Shown piece after piece: positions 1 to 13,300 of a DNA stretch of 64,000 nt. Both the position numbers and the translations under genes were made by a program. A model generated the notes under the pieces. The model did no database searches and was not told the origin of the DNA. It saw only the letters and a list, made by a program, of their open reading frames with translations. Position 1 is the first letter of the stretch; every line of letters starts with the position of its first letter. This DNA is from Myoxocephalus aenaeus (taxonomy: Eukaryota; Chordata; Actinopteri; Perciformes; Cottidae): assembly GCA_038501785.1 (NCBI GenBank), contig JBAMJR010000097.1:8355001-8419000 (forward strand), read 5' to 3'.

Positions 1-2270
<2,270 letters not shown>

Positions 2271-2272
2271 TG

Positions 2273-2274
<2 letters not shown>

Positions 2275-2332
<58 letters not shown>

Positions 2333-2333
2333 T
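2275..2333. repeat. (TG)n microsatellite
   Basis: TG repeat, pure to about 2325 and then interrupted by TATG. Confidence 0.95.
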
Positions 2334-2379
2334 ATAAGAGGGGGGAAAGAGAAGAGGAGGGGGTGTTACTGTGGCTGTC

Positions 2380-2680
2380 CATTTCCCGGGATCAGCTGAT
2401 GGCCGCGGATGATGGAGCGGAGAGAGGTCAAGGGTCAAAGCCTTGCATTGTCAGCCTGGCCCCGCTCTCCCGTGGGACTCCCTCCCTATCTCGACTCCCT
2501 CCTCCATCCATCCCCCGCTGCCTCCCGCACATTTACATACATTTATCAACACTGTGCGTCGCCGCGGCTCGCCGAGCGAGAGGATGCACCGCAAGCATTA
2601 CGCTTCCCCTGCAGTCTGCGCCGCTGCAGCTCATGCATTCACTGCAACGCCATATTTGTAAGCGTTTCATATTGTGGAAC
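2380..2680. promoter_or_regulatory. CpG-rich patch with a DR1 nuclear-receptor-like site
   Basis: This segment is clearly richer in G, C and CpG than its surroundings (for example the CGCCGCGGCTCGCCGAGCGAG-like stretch near 2556-2580). It contains AGGTCA-A-GGGTCA at 2425-2437. Two half-sites in the same direction with a one-base spacer is the DR1 arrangement bound by RXR heterodimers, HNF4 and PPAR. I see no coding exon next to it, so it may be a distal element or an unannotated promoter. Confidence 0.3.
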
Positions 2681-2737
2681 CGGGGCATGACACATATGTG
2701 CATCTGAAGGAAATCTGTATATGTTGCACATGTGAAC

Positions 2738-2804
2738 CAATGTGTGTGTGTGTGTCTACACGCACATCTGCGTGTACGCGTGTGCGTGTGTGTGTGTGTG
2801 TGTG
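2738..2804. repeat. imperfect TG-rich repeat
   Basis: Two short TG runs separated by a degenerate TG/CG-rich segment. Confidence 0.8.
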
Positions 2805-3017
2805 CAGGACAAGACAGGCCCGCCCATCCCCCCAGTTTTAGGCCTACTCTCCTCACCCCTCATCCCCCCTTCCCATCCCCCCCACTCACCTCCCCCACTT
2901 TGCCTGTGTAATCCCTGCCAGCTGGCCCTGTTGGCTAATCCCTCTGCACTGATCAGCTGGGCCACGCATCCAGTACGGGACAGGACAGGGACAGGGGCAG
3001 ATAGGGGCGGGACGCTT

Positions 3018-3019
<2 letters not shown>

Positions 3020-3098
<79 letters not shown>
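3020..3098. repeat. (TG)n microsatellite
   Basis: Roughly 39 uninterrupted TG units. Confidence 0.97.
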
Positions 3099-3102
<4 letters not shown>

Positions 3103-3970
3103 TGGGGGGTGGTGTCGACCAGAAAGCATAAATTGGAGCCCAAGCCTTTGCCTCAGCGCAGTGTGTCTGTGTGTGAGCCAGTTGCCTGTTCCTCCTCGTT
3201 CGTCCATCCCTTATCTCCTGTCCTTCTCCTCCTTCTCCCTTGGATCCTGATACATATATACCTTCATGGCTTATATATGTATATTTTACATCTTGGGCTT
3301 TTTTTTGTCTTCCTTTTTGGTTTTGTCTTGTGCAGATCCAAATGGATTTTTCCAATGGTGGTGACTGGGTAGAATTTAGCTGAGTTTTTATTTTTCCTGC
3401 TACCCTCTCTCCTCGTTCCCCTGACTGCATGCGTTGACACCTGCCTGCTTCCCGTCCCTTCCGCCCCCTTGTCCGCCATCCCACCAACCCCCGCGTGCCT
3501 GCTCCCCTGCTCTTCCCAACCCACAAGGATCTTCACAAGGATGGAGCTGCGCAGTCACAGCTACAACTACAGCAACAATAACAACAAAACCAGGACCAAG
3601 GACCAGAAGGAGGAAATACTCTGCAGCTCTTCTGCTATTTTTTGCCTTGTCTTTAGAGAGGAAGGATGTATTTGATCTGAGCAAACTCTATTCTGCTTGT
3701 GCTACATAGTCTTAATTCTATAGCCCAATATAGACAGAAATTGAGTGCGGTCAAGAGTTTAAAAAGAAAGGGATTTTAAATGTAATAGATGCAATTTTTT
3801 CCGGATGTAAGAGTAAGAGAGAAGCTAAATTCTTCCTTTTTTCGCTTTTTGCTATCCATCAAAATGTACTATTTGCCTAATTATGTGTATATAGTTATTA
3901 ATCAGAGCATGGAGATTGTTGTTATTTAGATCCTGTTTTCCAGTCCGTACATAGTTACATGCGCAGAGTG
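3099..3970. other. non-coding stretch, pyrimidine-rich
   Basis: CT-rich DNA around 3190-3480. The short frame opening with ATG at 3541 has no recognisable homology, and its Asn/Thr bias comes from CAA/ACA simple sequence. Confidence 0.45.
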
Positions 3971-3973
3971 CAC

Positions 3974-3975
<2 letters not shown>

Positions 3976-4018
<43 letters not shown>
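3976..4018. repeat. (GA)n microsatellite
   Basis: GA repeat with one AA interruption. Confidence 0.95.
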
Positions 4019-4084
4019 ACAGTAGAGAAGAGATGGAGAGTAGCAGGGAGGGAGGGAGAGAGGGAGATAACGACACAGCTTTAC

Positions 4085-4202
4085 CAACTGTAATGAAGAA
4101 CTGCTTGGTCTTATTAAATCGTACCAATCTCTTAACCAGGAACAGCGGAGGCAGTGCTATGGTGAGGATGAAGCATAGCGACGCATCGCAGTGTGTACTC
4201 AT
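4085..4202 (-). CDS. weak candidate first coding exon of an unrecognised small membrane protein
   Basis: On the minus strand an ATG at 4202 opens 39 codons, ending one base into a codon at a consensus donor (TTG|GTAAAG, GT at 4084-4083). The peptide has a hydrophobic stretch of about 16 residues (from ASLCFILT through LPPLFLV) followed by basic residues (KRLVRFNKTK), as in a signal anchor. Sequence upstream on the minus strand (4203-4380) could serve as a 5' UTR. I recognise no family and found no partner exon, so this may be a chance open frame. Confidence 0.15.
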
Positions 4203-7151
4203 AACAATCTAGTCGTCATCCTTTGTTTTCCTCTGAGTGGAAGATGGTCTGCAGGAATGGTAGCAATCAGGTAGCTGGGCTGCTGCTCTCTTTATGGTGC
4301 AACAAAGGTAGCTTTGCACTCTCGCTGTCTCACTCCCTGTTTCTCTGTGCTCTTCCCTCTCTGTGGTGCTTTTTAAAATGATGTTATGTGTATACAGAAA
4401 ATGACTCTAATAGTGCAAATGCTGCTTTGATGATCACTAGATGTATTTTTTTGTATTAACATTTTGTTGCTGGAAATCCTTTCTCGCACAAGCGTATGCA
4501 TGCATTTACACACTCTGGGCTGTTCAGTCCAAGGAATCACAATGTCATTGGTTTGTATCATATGTGTGTGTGTTTTTTTTCCTGTATAGAAAACCTGTTT
4601 TCATTGCTAAGGGAGATGCTGGTGTGGGATTAGCATGCAATGTACTTTGACGTGTGAAAGGACCGCATAGCCGCCTTTGAGCCCGACAGGGAGGAGAGAT
4701 CACAGGTGACCAGAAAGTCAAACAACGATGGACCGACAAAAGACAACGTCAGGATGTACTTTAAAGATTGAGATAGTGACAGCATTCAGAAATGTTCATT
4801 CATGTTGAAAATTGCTTTAGAACGTGACTACAAAGGAGGGAAAGTGTTGCTAAAAGCGGGGTAAGTGACAGAGGAGAACGGGAGATGACGAGAACATTTC
4901 GGGAAGTTTGGGTTTGAGCTCTTTGTGTTCACAGTGGACCTTGATTTAATTTCAATACAATTAAGGCACGCGGTGAATGCCAAGAGAGAAGCCACAGTCT
5001 TCGGTCACCTGAGAAACCAGCACACAGCCGCTCCAGGACAGGAGAGCGGCCGCACGGATAACTACACAGATGGATGTCCGCTACAATTCTATGAGATTAA
5101 CACGCAGCGACACTAAGCGTCACAGAGAAGCAGGCGGCACAGAGGTTACAGAGCCGTGACCTCAGCCATGTGAATATCAGATCATGCAAGCCAGAGAAAC
5201 CTTAAGAGACAAACAAAAAACATATATAGAGAGAAATACACCAGAATCACTGGGCACCAGTCAAAGTAATATACGGGTTTCCATAATGACAGAACAGCCT
5301 ACCAGTGTCAGTCCTGTGGCCAAATGGACAGAGGGATCACACCAGGGGGATTTGCCATGTGGTGACAGAGGGCCACTTCAAAGGTCTCTTTACGCATGAG
5401 TGTACACTTGCCCTGTTTGAGAGGAAGATGGAAAAACAGGGTGAGAATGCTATGATAGCATGATAGGCTATTGTAGGAGAATTATCTTTCATCATAAAAG
5501 GCATTCTCATGCATGCTACTTTATTTTATAATATGTCCATGGTCTGAAAATACGGCTTTTAAATTGTGAATTAAATTACGTTTCTTGTTTTGTGGGTTTC
5601 AATATTGTGCCTTTGTTTGTGTTTATACTCTGCAAAAAGTCTAAATAAAGAAGTAATTTCACAGACTACATTTCTATTTGTTCTATTCAGTGTCTCTTCT
5701 CAAAGTAAAAAGGCCCAAAGCACGTCATGTGATTTAAATAATGAGCTTAATTTCTACTCCTATAATCACAGAGCTGCATCAAATGCTTCAAGCTGAAAAT
5801 TGCTGTCGGCGATAGAGATGCAAGTTGACCTACATTTCAGATGTTGGAGGCGGAATATGCAAAAAATAAATAAAAAAAGATCAGATTACATTATATGTAC
5901 TTACTGTTGTAGCTTGAATTCTGCATTTTGGTTTAAGGAGATAGTCTATTAAAAATATGACTGTGTGCTTATTGTAGGAAGAATTCCTCCCAAAAACTAA
6001 AATAGTATCATAGTAAGTTAAACATAAAAAAAAGATAGATTTAAAGATAAACGCAAACGGCATCTATAGCCGTATCAATATAAACTCTGTATGCGTCTTT
6101 ATGTTTTGTAGTACCAGTGGATGACATTTCATCATTGCCTGTCATCTCACACAATGAGAGTGTGCAGAGGGCACGCGTGCCACATATGTTGAGACAGAGG
6201 TCATCAACTCTTTTCAGGCCCCTTTGCCTGTCTACACATTATGCATTTTCCAAACTCTCAATAGAATTGGCACACCAGGAGAAATGAGGGGGTAATACTC
6301 AATATGTCAACAGTGTGGGACCCCTGGTGATGGTGAGCAGGTGACCCCCCCAACCCCCAACCCTCCATACGTGGTAAAATATTCCATATTCCGGTTCCTA
6401 AATAAGAGGGGGGAAAAGCCTAGTTTTTGGTTGCAAAATAATGCTGATAAATTAGTGACAGGTGTGGAATTATATGCCTACAATTTGGGGAGGAAAAGTA
6501 AGAGAATAAAAGTAAAACTATATATATAACAACTGATTGTGACATATAGCGAACGTACAATAGCTGTTTGTAGTCAAATATGCTGAAGTGACGTATATAT
6601 ATATTTTTATTATTCAAAATAAAACCGTCAAAAGCTGTTGCCATATACTTCTGCGTTTTCTTTTTCATCTTTACTGTGTTTTTCTTTTAGAGGCAGTCTT
6701 TCCGAAACAAAACAGTCGAAAAGAGAGAAGAAATCTAATTTAATCATGTAAATAGAGGTTGGGTTGGCGACATGGTGAAGCGTCACTAATGGAAGAAAGA
6801 GATGGATGCCTTATGATAATGAGGGGGAAATAAAGCAGAAGCATGACCTTGCAGTGCGATATCAACCCACAGACACAACGCTCCTAATGTGTAGCTCTCT
6901 GACTGAACAATACTTCAGGAAAAATTACAATAGAGAAATATTGCATTTTTCCCCTTATATAATTGCAGAAATGCAAGGTCACAGAGTGTAATATTAGAAA
7001 TGTTAAACAAGTTATATAGCTCTTAAATGAGTAAATGCAAAAATAGGATATCCAGTGAATACCAGCCATTTTAAATTGTTTTATGTATATTATTTCTAAT
7101 TATGTCAGGATTACAGCCTTACTGAGTGCACACGATGAAGAAACAAGTCCT

Positions 7152-7152
<1 letters not shown>
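4203..7152. other. non-coding stretch
   Basis: About 3 kb of AT-rich DNA. Frames are short, mutually shadowing and without recognisable domains. I see no RNA gene or clear repeat apart from short A/T runs. Confidence 0.45.
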
Positions 7153-7193
<41 letters not shown>

Positions 7194-7206
7194 CACGCAC
7201 GCACAG
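7153..7206. repeat. (CA)n microsatellite with CG interruptions
   Basis: CA repeat with ACGC interruptions near its 3' end. Confidence 0.95.
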
Positions 7207-7563
7207 TCATGCTAGCAGGGAGGAACTTCTCCTGTCACCACTGCAGGGCAACTTATTTTGTTTCTCCATCTCCCTCTTTAGCTTGATGTGCGCTCCGAGA
7301 TGTGAGTGCTGACCACCTCCCTCCTCTTCCTCGCCTTCAACCCCCCTCCTCCCTCCTCCACTTTCTCCCCATGGTCCCATTTCCCTTTCTTCTCCTCCAT
7401 CGTCTCGGCGGCTGTATCTGCCTCTCTTTTATGGCCGTTCATTTGCATCCCAGGAGGCGTCCCCAGAGACACGCAGATAAGGGTCACAGGAGATCCCCTC
7501 GAGGCAGCGTGTGTGCCACGCAGCCTCGACGCACACGCGACACGTGCCGTCGACCCCCCTCTC

Positions 7564-7565
<2 letters not shown>

Positions 7566-7619
<54 letters not shown>
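7566..7619. repeat. (CA)n microsatellite
   Basis: About 27 pure CA units inside a locally GC-rich segment (7290-7700). Confidence 0.97.
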
Positions 7620-7623
<4 letters not shown>

Positions 7624-8880
7624 GTCTCTTTCCAAGAGCTGCACGTCTTCAGCCTCAAAAAGCGGAGTGATGCTGACCCCACTATACCATCAGCATCACC
7701 AGGTAAAGTTTAGCGGCTCAGACACGAATACCTTGCGTCAAAAGGCCTCTCCTTGCGCCACCCTGTCATGTTATATTAAGGTCATCGCTGCGCAGGCTCT
7801 GGTTGACTGTAGGTCCAAAAACTCCGCCAGTGTCACATAGTGGGCTGCACAAGGCAGAGGGGGGAGAACAAATACATTTTAGGAGTGCAATCCTCTGTGT
7901 AACCTTTAATTTTGTGCGAATGTAAGTCATTATTTTTGATAGATTCAGACGCCATAGAGCTTAATCCCCAAATATGTGACATGTTGATTAAAAGCATGGA
8001 TGTTTATGTTTATTCATTTATAAATATACAGCCTATAGGCTGATATTTAATGTTTGCAAAAAAAAAAAAAACATCACGAGAAAGCTGCATCTAGTTTTTT
8101 TCACAACTAAAATAAAAATAAGGTTGTTGACATCGCTGTCTTTTCACTGTATTTATGGTATAAGCTTGTATAGCGCCGATAAATCCAAAATGTAGTAAAT
8201 GTAATCAATGTGTTTTAATAGCTTATACTCCCCGCATGTAAACGGCACACAGACCCGAAAAACCTCAAGAATGTAAAACATCATTTTAAGTGTTTATACT
8301 AAAACACTGACAAAGGGGTAGCGTTTGGGATATTTGAAAACAAAACAAACAATAAAACGTATCAGCCATACTACTCGCTGAATGCACATAAGGCCGTGAT
8401 GCTGACGGGCCCCGGTAAGGAAGCACCTCGACCTCCGGCTGAAGAGCCCGTCCTCTACTCTGGTGGAGTGAGCTGCAGTAAATAATGCTGCGGCGCCCCC
8501 TTGTGGTCGCTACGTGCAGTCCAACGTAACGCACTGGCGAGGAGAGAAAATGGCGGATTGCAGATCATTTCTCTAAGTCATTAGTTGGCCTACACACGCA
8601 GGTGTACATGCTCGGATGGACATTTGAACATCTCCCGGCTAAATAAATTGCCGTACCTGGGATTTCACCATAAAATACATACCATAATGCACCGTGTAAA
8701 AATAAGTTACATTTCAGAGGTGGTGTACGGCCATAAAACAAATGAAGTGCAGCATGGTAAAGACAGATTGTACTCATTCGGGACATCCAAACATACTGCT
8801 TTAAGGAAAAGGACACATCACAAGTAGACAGATACAGGCCAGAAACAAACGTGCATGAGGAAAAACCCACACACCACTTT
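7620..8880. other. non-coding stretch downstream of ythdf2
   Basis: No coding exon recognised. A GC-rich patch at about 8400-8560 contains a CTCF-like match and an AAAATGGCGG motif (YY1-like) near 8547. It could be an insulator or a small promoter. Confidence 0.4.
8493..8506 (-). promoter_or_regulatory. CTCF-like core motif
   Basis: Read on the minus strand the 14 bases are CCACAAGGGGGCGC. This fits the CTCF core CCASYAGRKGGCRS at all but one position. It lies beyond the 3' end of ythdf2, where a boundary element would be plausible. This is motif evidence only. Confidence 0.35.
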
Positions 8881-8890
8881 GTGGAGCATC

Positions 8891-8896
8891 TTTATT
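8891..8896 (-). terminator. candidate polyadenylation signal of ythdf2
   Basis: AATAAA on the minus strand. It would give a 3' UTR of about 1.4 kb. A second AATAAA at 9301-9296 would give one of about 1.0 kb. The sequence alone does not show which is used. Confidence 0.4.
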
Positions 8897-10312
8897 ATGC
8901 CACAAATAAAAGCCAGTAGTTCTGAAAGAGGACCTTGCGTTTTTTTTAGTTTTTTTTTTTTAAACTCACCAACAATGACATTCTGAAAATGGTGGAAGCT
9001 GATTGTGACATAGTATGCAAAGTTGGCTGAGCAGTCAGAAATGGGAGTGTGGAGGACATGGTGGGTTAGGAAAATAGAGGGAAGAAATGCAAGTGAGAAT
9101 TGAAGTCAGGATGGGGAGTGGACGGGCTGAGTATGAAGATTAGCAGAAGAAAAACAAAAAAAACAAAAACATTAATTCATATACCCATCAGGGAAAAGAA
9201 AACCAGATGAAACGAATGCACAGACACACTGCATGACAAAATTGCTTTACAGTCAAACAAGGGGAATGCACACCAGTTCTGCTGAATATACCACATTTAT
9301 TACTTTTGAACTGATTAATAGAAAGAGAGGGGCAAAGCCACTCGCATCACTGTCTTTAGAAAACGGAGGATGGAGAAAAACAAAACAAAAAAGAAAGCAG
9401 GCCATCGCAACAATGAATAAACTTGTCCAAGAGAAAGAAAAATAGGTTAAACAAAGTCCAATGAAGACTGTTAACTGAGGGCCCCAATTTTTTTTTAGAC
9501 CGTAAAATGATACACTGAGCAAGGCTCATCAACTTAACATTTCTTCTGCTTTCAAACTCTTGACACCCCCTTCCCTACTCTCCATCTCCAGATCCTCCAC
9601 GCCCTACCTTCCCCACACACAGACACACACACACACTGCGTCCAACACATGTGAAAACAAAATAGAGGGCCGTTCTGAATCTGCAGTCCTCTCAAACAAG
9701 ACATGGCGAGCATGTACAAAATAGATTGTGAGCGTAGATGACACCCATCTACGATGAAAATCCACTGAGGAGGAAACTCCACGGGGTCCTGGTTGAAGAT
9801 GTGAGCATCCTCAGAAGACAGGGGGGGCGTGAGAAGGGGGTTACAAAGAAAATGAGACAAACTGCCCATTCTTGACTTTGGGACACTATTATAAGCAAAC
9901 ACTACAACTTGCTATTGGATTTGTGTGTTTGTTTGAGAATTACAGACTTGCTCTTGGACCATAAAAAGAGGAGATGATCCTTTCATTTAAAAAAAAAAAA
10001 AGAAGAAGGAAAAAGCAGCATACAAGGGAAAAGCATATGTAGTGGAATGGGGTGGGGCAAAAAAGATTTCACCTAAGGATACTATGCATTTAGTTGTAGT
10101 CCTATGAATAATCGTTTCCTTTTCTTTTTACTACAAGTTCGAAGTAAGTCTTTAAAGTCAAAAGAAATCAAGAAGGTCTTCATTTAGTTTTTTGTCCTCG
10201 GTTAATTCTTCACCCCTATTAGAATTTCTTAGAGATCTGGATGTAATGATGTAATGGGGTGGACAGGGCTTTAGGGGGGGCCATTGCAGTCTTTTGGCCA
10301 AAGCACCAACTG
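8891..10312 (-). other. ythdf2: probable ythdf2 3' untranslated region
   Basis: It follows the stop codon at 10313-10315 and lacks coding signal. It contains several A-rich runs on the transcript and ends near candidate AATAAA signals. The 3' boundary is inferred. Confidence 0.4.
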
Positions 10313-10336
10313 TTACTTGACTCGTCCTTGGCGCTC
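10313..10336 (-). CDS. ythdf2: ythdf2 terminal coding exon (24 nt)
   Basis: Encodes ERQGRVK and a TAA stop after the acceptor GTTCTAG. It follows the main exon in phase 0 and closely matches the human C-terminus ERQGRGK. Confidence 0.92.
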   Translation of the reverse strand, partial: ERQGRVK

Positions 10337-13300
10337 CTAGAACACAAAGAAAAAAGAAAGTTAGTATTTTCAATCAAAAGTTGACAGACCCTTAAATCAT
10401 TTTTTTTAAAGCCAAACATGCACATCTTATCCTCACTTCCATTTGACTTAAATTAGCTCTTTGTGAAAAGGACCGTTCATGCCCAAGTATGTAGAACAGT
10501 TCAGATATAGTTATATAGGATGTGGATGCTTGATGTCTTATCAACATTCATGAACTCCCAAAAACTAGATATGAATCTGAGAAGATTTCCAGCAGTATTT
10601 ATAGAATGCTTCTGCATGTAGCGACAGATGAAGCAAGTTACCTGAAGCCTGTAATGACTCCTGTTGCTTGGGTTGCTGGGATATGGCTCACTGCCTTGGA
10701 CCTCCACCTGTCACAGAGGAGTGAAAACTGAGCTTAACAGGAACAGACAAGTCACTTTACTTAAATTAGATCTTGGTCACAATTTCTTTTTCTTTTTTAT
10801 CTCGACGCCTGTAAATCCTCTGGAACAGCCGAGTTTGATAACAGTCTGGCATTAACCATCACAGGTATTGGATTTAGGTACAAAGGGCAAATCGACCGAG
10901 TCTATTTATATCTCTCACATAATAAAAAAAAAATATATAAATATAAATATATAAATATATAAATATATATATATATATATATCTCGTATGCACCACTATG
11001 CTGTCAATAACATGGTCACTTGAGCTTTACAAGTCTGGGTGTCGATAATACAACTCTTAAAAATACAGTATTCACTAGTTTGGCAAAACGGCTGATCCTC
11101 GCTTAGTACGATGTTGTACATGTATACTCATCTAAACTGTGATAAAATCAGTATGGCATATTTCTTGAAAGAATACCTGAAAAGAACAGAGTGGTACAAA
11201 AAAAAACAATAAAAAATAATAATGAATAGCTGAATAATTAAGTTGCTACCTTCCATCATGTACAGATGTCTTTCTTACTTATAACTGTGAGCAAGCAAGC
11301 AAAGTGTTCCTAACAAATTCTGTAATATAAAATATTCTAAATCTCATTTAAACACGCGTGGCCTTGATAGGCGGTACGTTACGCTTATCAGGCATACAAA
11401 GATACAGTAGAGTAAATATAAAGATCCAACTAAACCATTCTTGTTCCAACCCCAATGTTTATACATCTACAGAATAAAAAGGCTTTTCTGAAAATAGCGT
11501 GGAAATCGTAACTTCCGTTATTAGACTGTTGTATTAAAACAGATAAAACAATATATGTTGGCTAACGTCGCCCTTAATTTGTCCCCGTCAGGTAAAAAGA
11601 TTATAAAATGTGTAATGCAGCTGTGCGTCACACCAAAGCCCAAGAATTACACAGGAACTTTTTTCACAATAAGAAATGCAAACAAGTGTTACATCATTAA
11701 ATGAGCTGCACTACACATATGCTCTTCTATTTTGTTCCTCATGTTGATGCCGACAGTTCAACACAAAAAAAGGCCAAACAGGTTCCACTCGATACCAAAA
11801 TGCATGTTCAGACATAAGGCACAAGACATTTCATATATCTTCAGGAGGCTGTGTTGATGCTAGGAACAGATACCGAATCAACCAAATCACAATACAGTCA
11901 ATGAAAGCCACTGCATATTTGCACATTATATTAGTGAATATCGGCAGGCAAAAATATTTCTCGTGTTCATTCTTTTTAAAAGCAGAGTGATTAACGGTAA
12001 AACACCACAGTAAAAATCTGAAGAGAAAGAAAATTAAAAATATCCTAACTGAATTCTGACAAAGACCTTAATCCAGCTGTAAATAATTGAGATGTTCCTG
12101 AATTCCTTTGTAAGACGAAGGAAAGGTTGTACATGTACTCTGATCGAAAGAAACAAATGCACATCCAAACCATATTCTGCACCTATTTCGACACTTTTTT
12201 CTTCTTCATTCATCCGTTTTATCATTCACTTTATTCATCAGTAACTTTGTTACCTTTTTCACACACTCTTCCTCCTCTTGACGCTTCTCGTAGTGAGAAA
12301 AGTCATCGAAGATGGATGTGGTGTGTTTATATCCAGCGATGATCTTAAGCACCTGCCTGGCCTTGTCCAGCGGTACCTCCTGTGTGTCCCGAGAGTTGGT
12401 CACTGGCTTGTTTTCGTTGTTCTCCAGTCGAATGTGCCGTAGCTGACTGTTGGGAACGTCCTTAACAAAGATCCAGCGCACATCAAAACGACCCTTCCAC
12501 TTGTCCTGTGACCACACGCCAGCAGACGTGTTGTAGTCCACGGGCGAGCGCATCTCTGCTACGCCACAGAAGTGACCACTCCCATTGACACTGAACAGAA
12601 GATAGAGCGGACCTTTGCCACCCAACGAACGGTAAGCTGCATCAAGTCTCTTGTTGCCGTGCTCCGTGCTGCACCAGATGTTATACTTGATGGAGCGGTG
12701 GATGTCATCCTCGGAGTAGCTCTTGATGATGAACACCCTGCCCTGCTTGGGGTTCCAGTCAAAGTCCTTGGGGTTATAACTGTTGACCATGCGCAACTTC
12801 TCCAATACTGGGTGCGGCTCAGAGGGGACTCCAGGAACCACACCCACACCAGATGAAGTGGGGGGTGACTGGCCTGTACCACTCCCACTGCCATCCCCAA
12901 ATCCATTAGCCCGGTTCCGTGGAGGGACCCAACGAGAAGGCTGAGAAGGTTGCTGTTGTTGGTTTGGAGGAGGACCCTGGGAGAGAAGAGGCTGGGACAT
13001 CTGAGCCATACCTGGTTGCCCACCTGGTGGAAGCTGATGCTGCCCCATCTGGGAAACCTGTGGTACCAGCTGTCCATTGCTGAGGGGCATTTGTGGGTTC
13101 CCTACAGCAGTAGCTCCAGGCTGTGGGGAAGCCTGATTGGGCGGCTGCCCATTGCTGGGAATAGGGGGCACCTGCTGAGGGGTGGCAGCTTTAGGCATGG
13201 TGCCCTTGTTGTCCCAAGTGCCTATGTCCATGTTGTGTTTAATGGGCGGAGGAGGCAAATTGGCACCGGCCATGCCACCCTTGGTTTTCAGCTTGGGTTG

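Noticed and set aside
3541..3675. Short Asn/Thr-rich frame with a good ATG
   Set aside because: It comes from CAA/ACA simple sequence. No splice partner and no homology.
7278..7713. Overlapping frames of 110-135 codons around a CA tract
   Set aside because: They mix His-Thr or Cys-Val dinucleotide translation with GC-rich flanks. No recognisable domain or splice structure.
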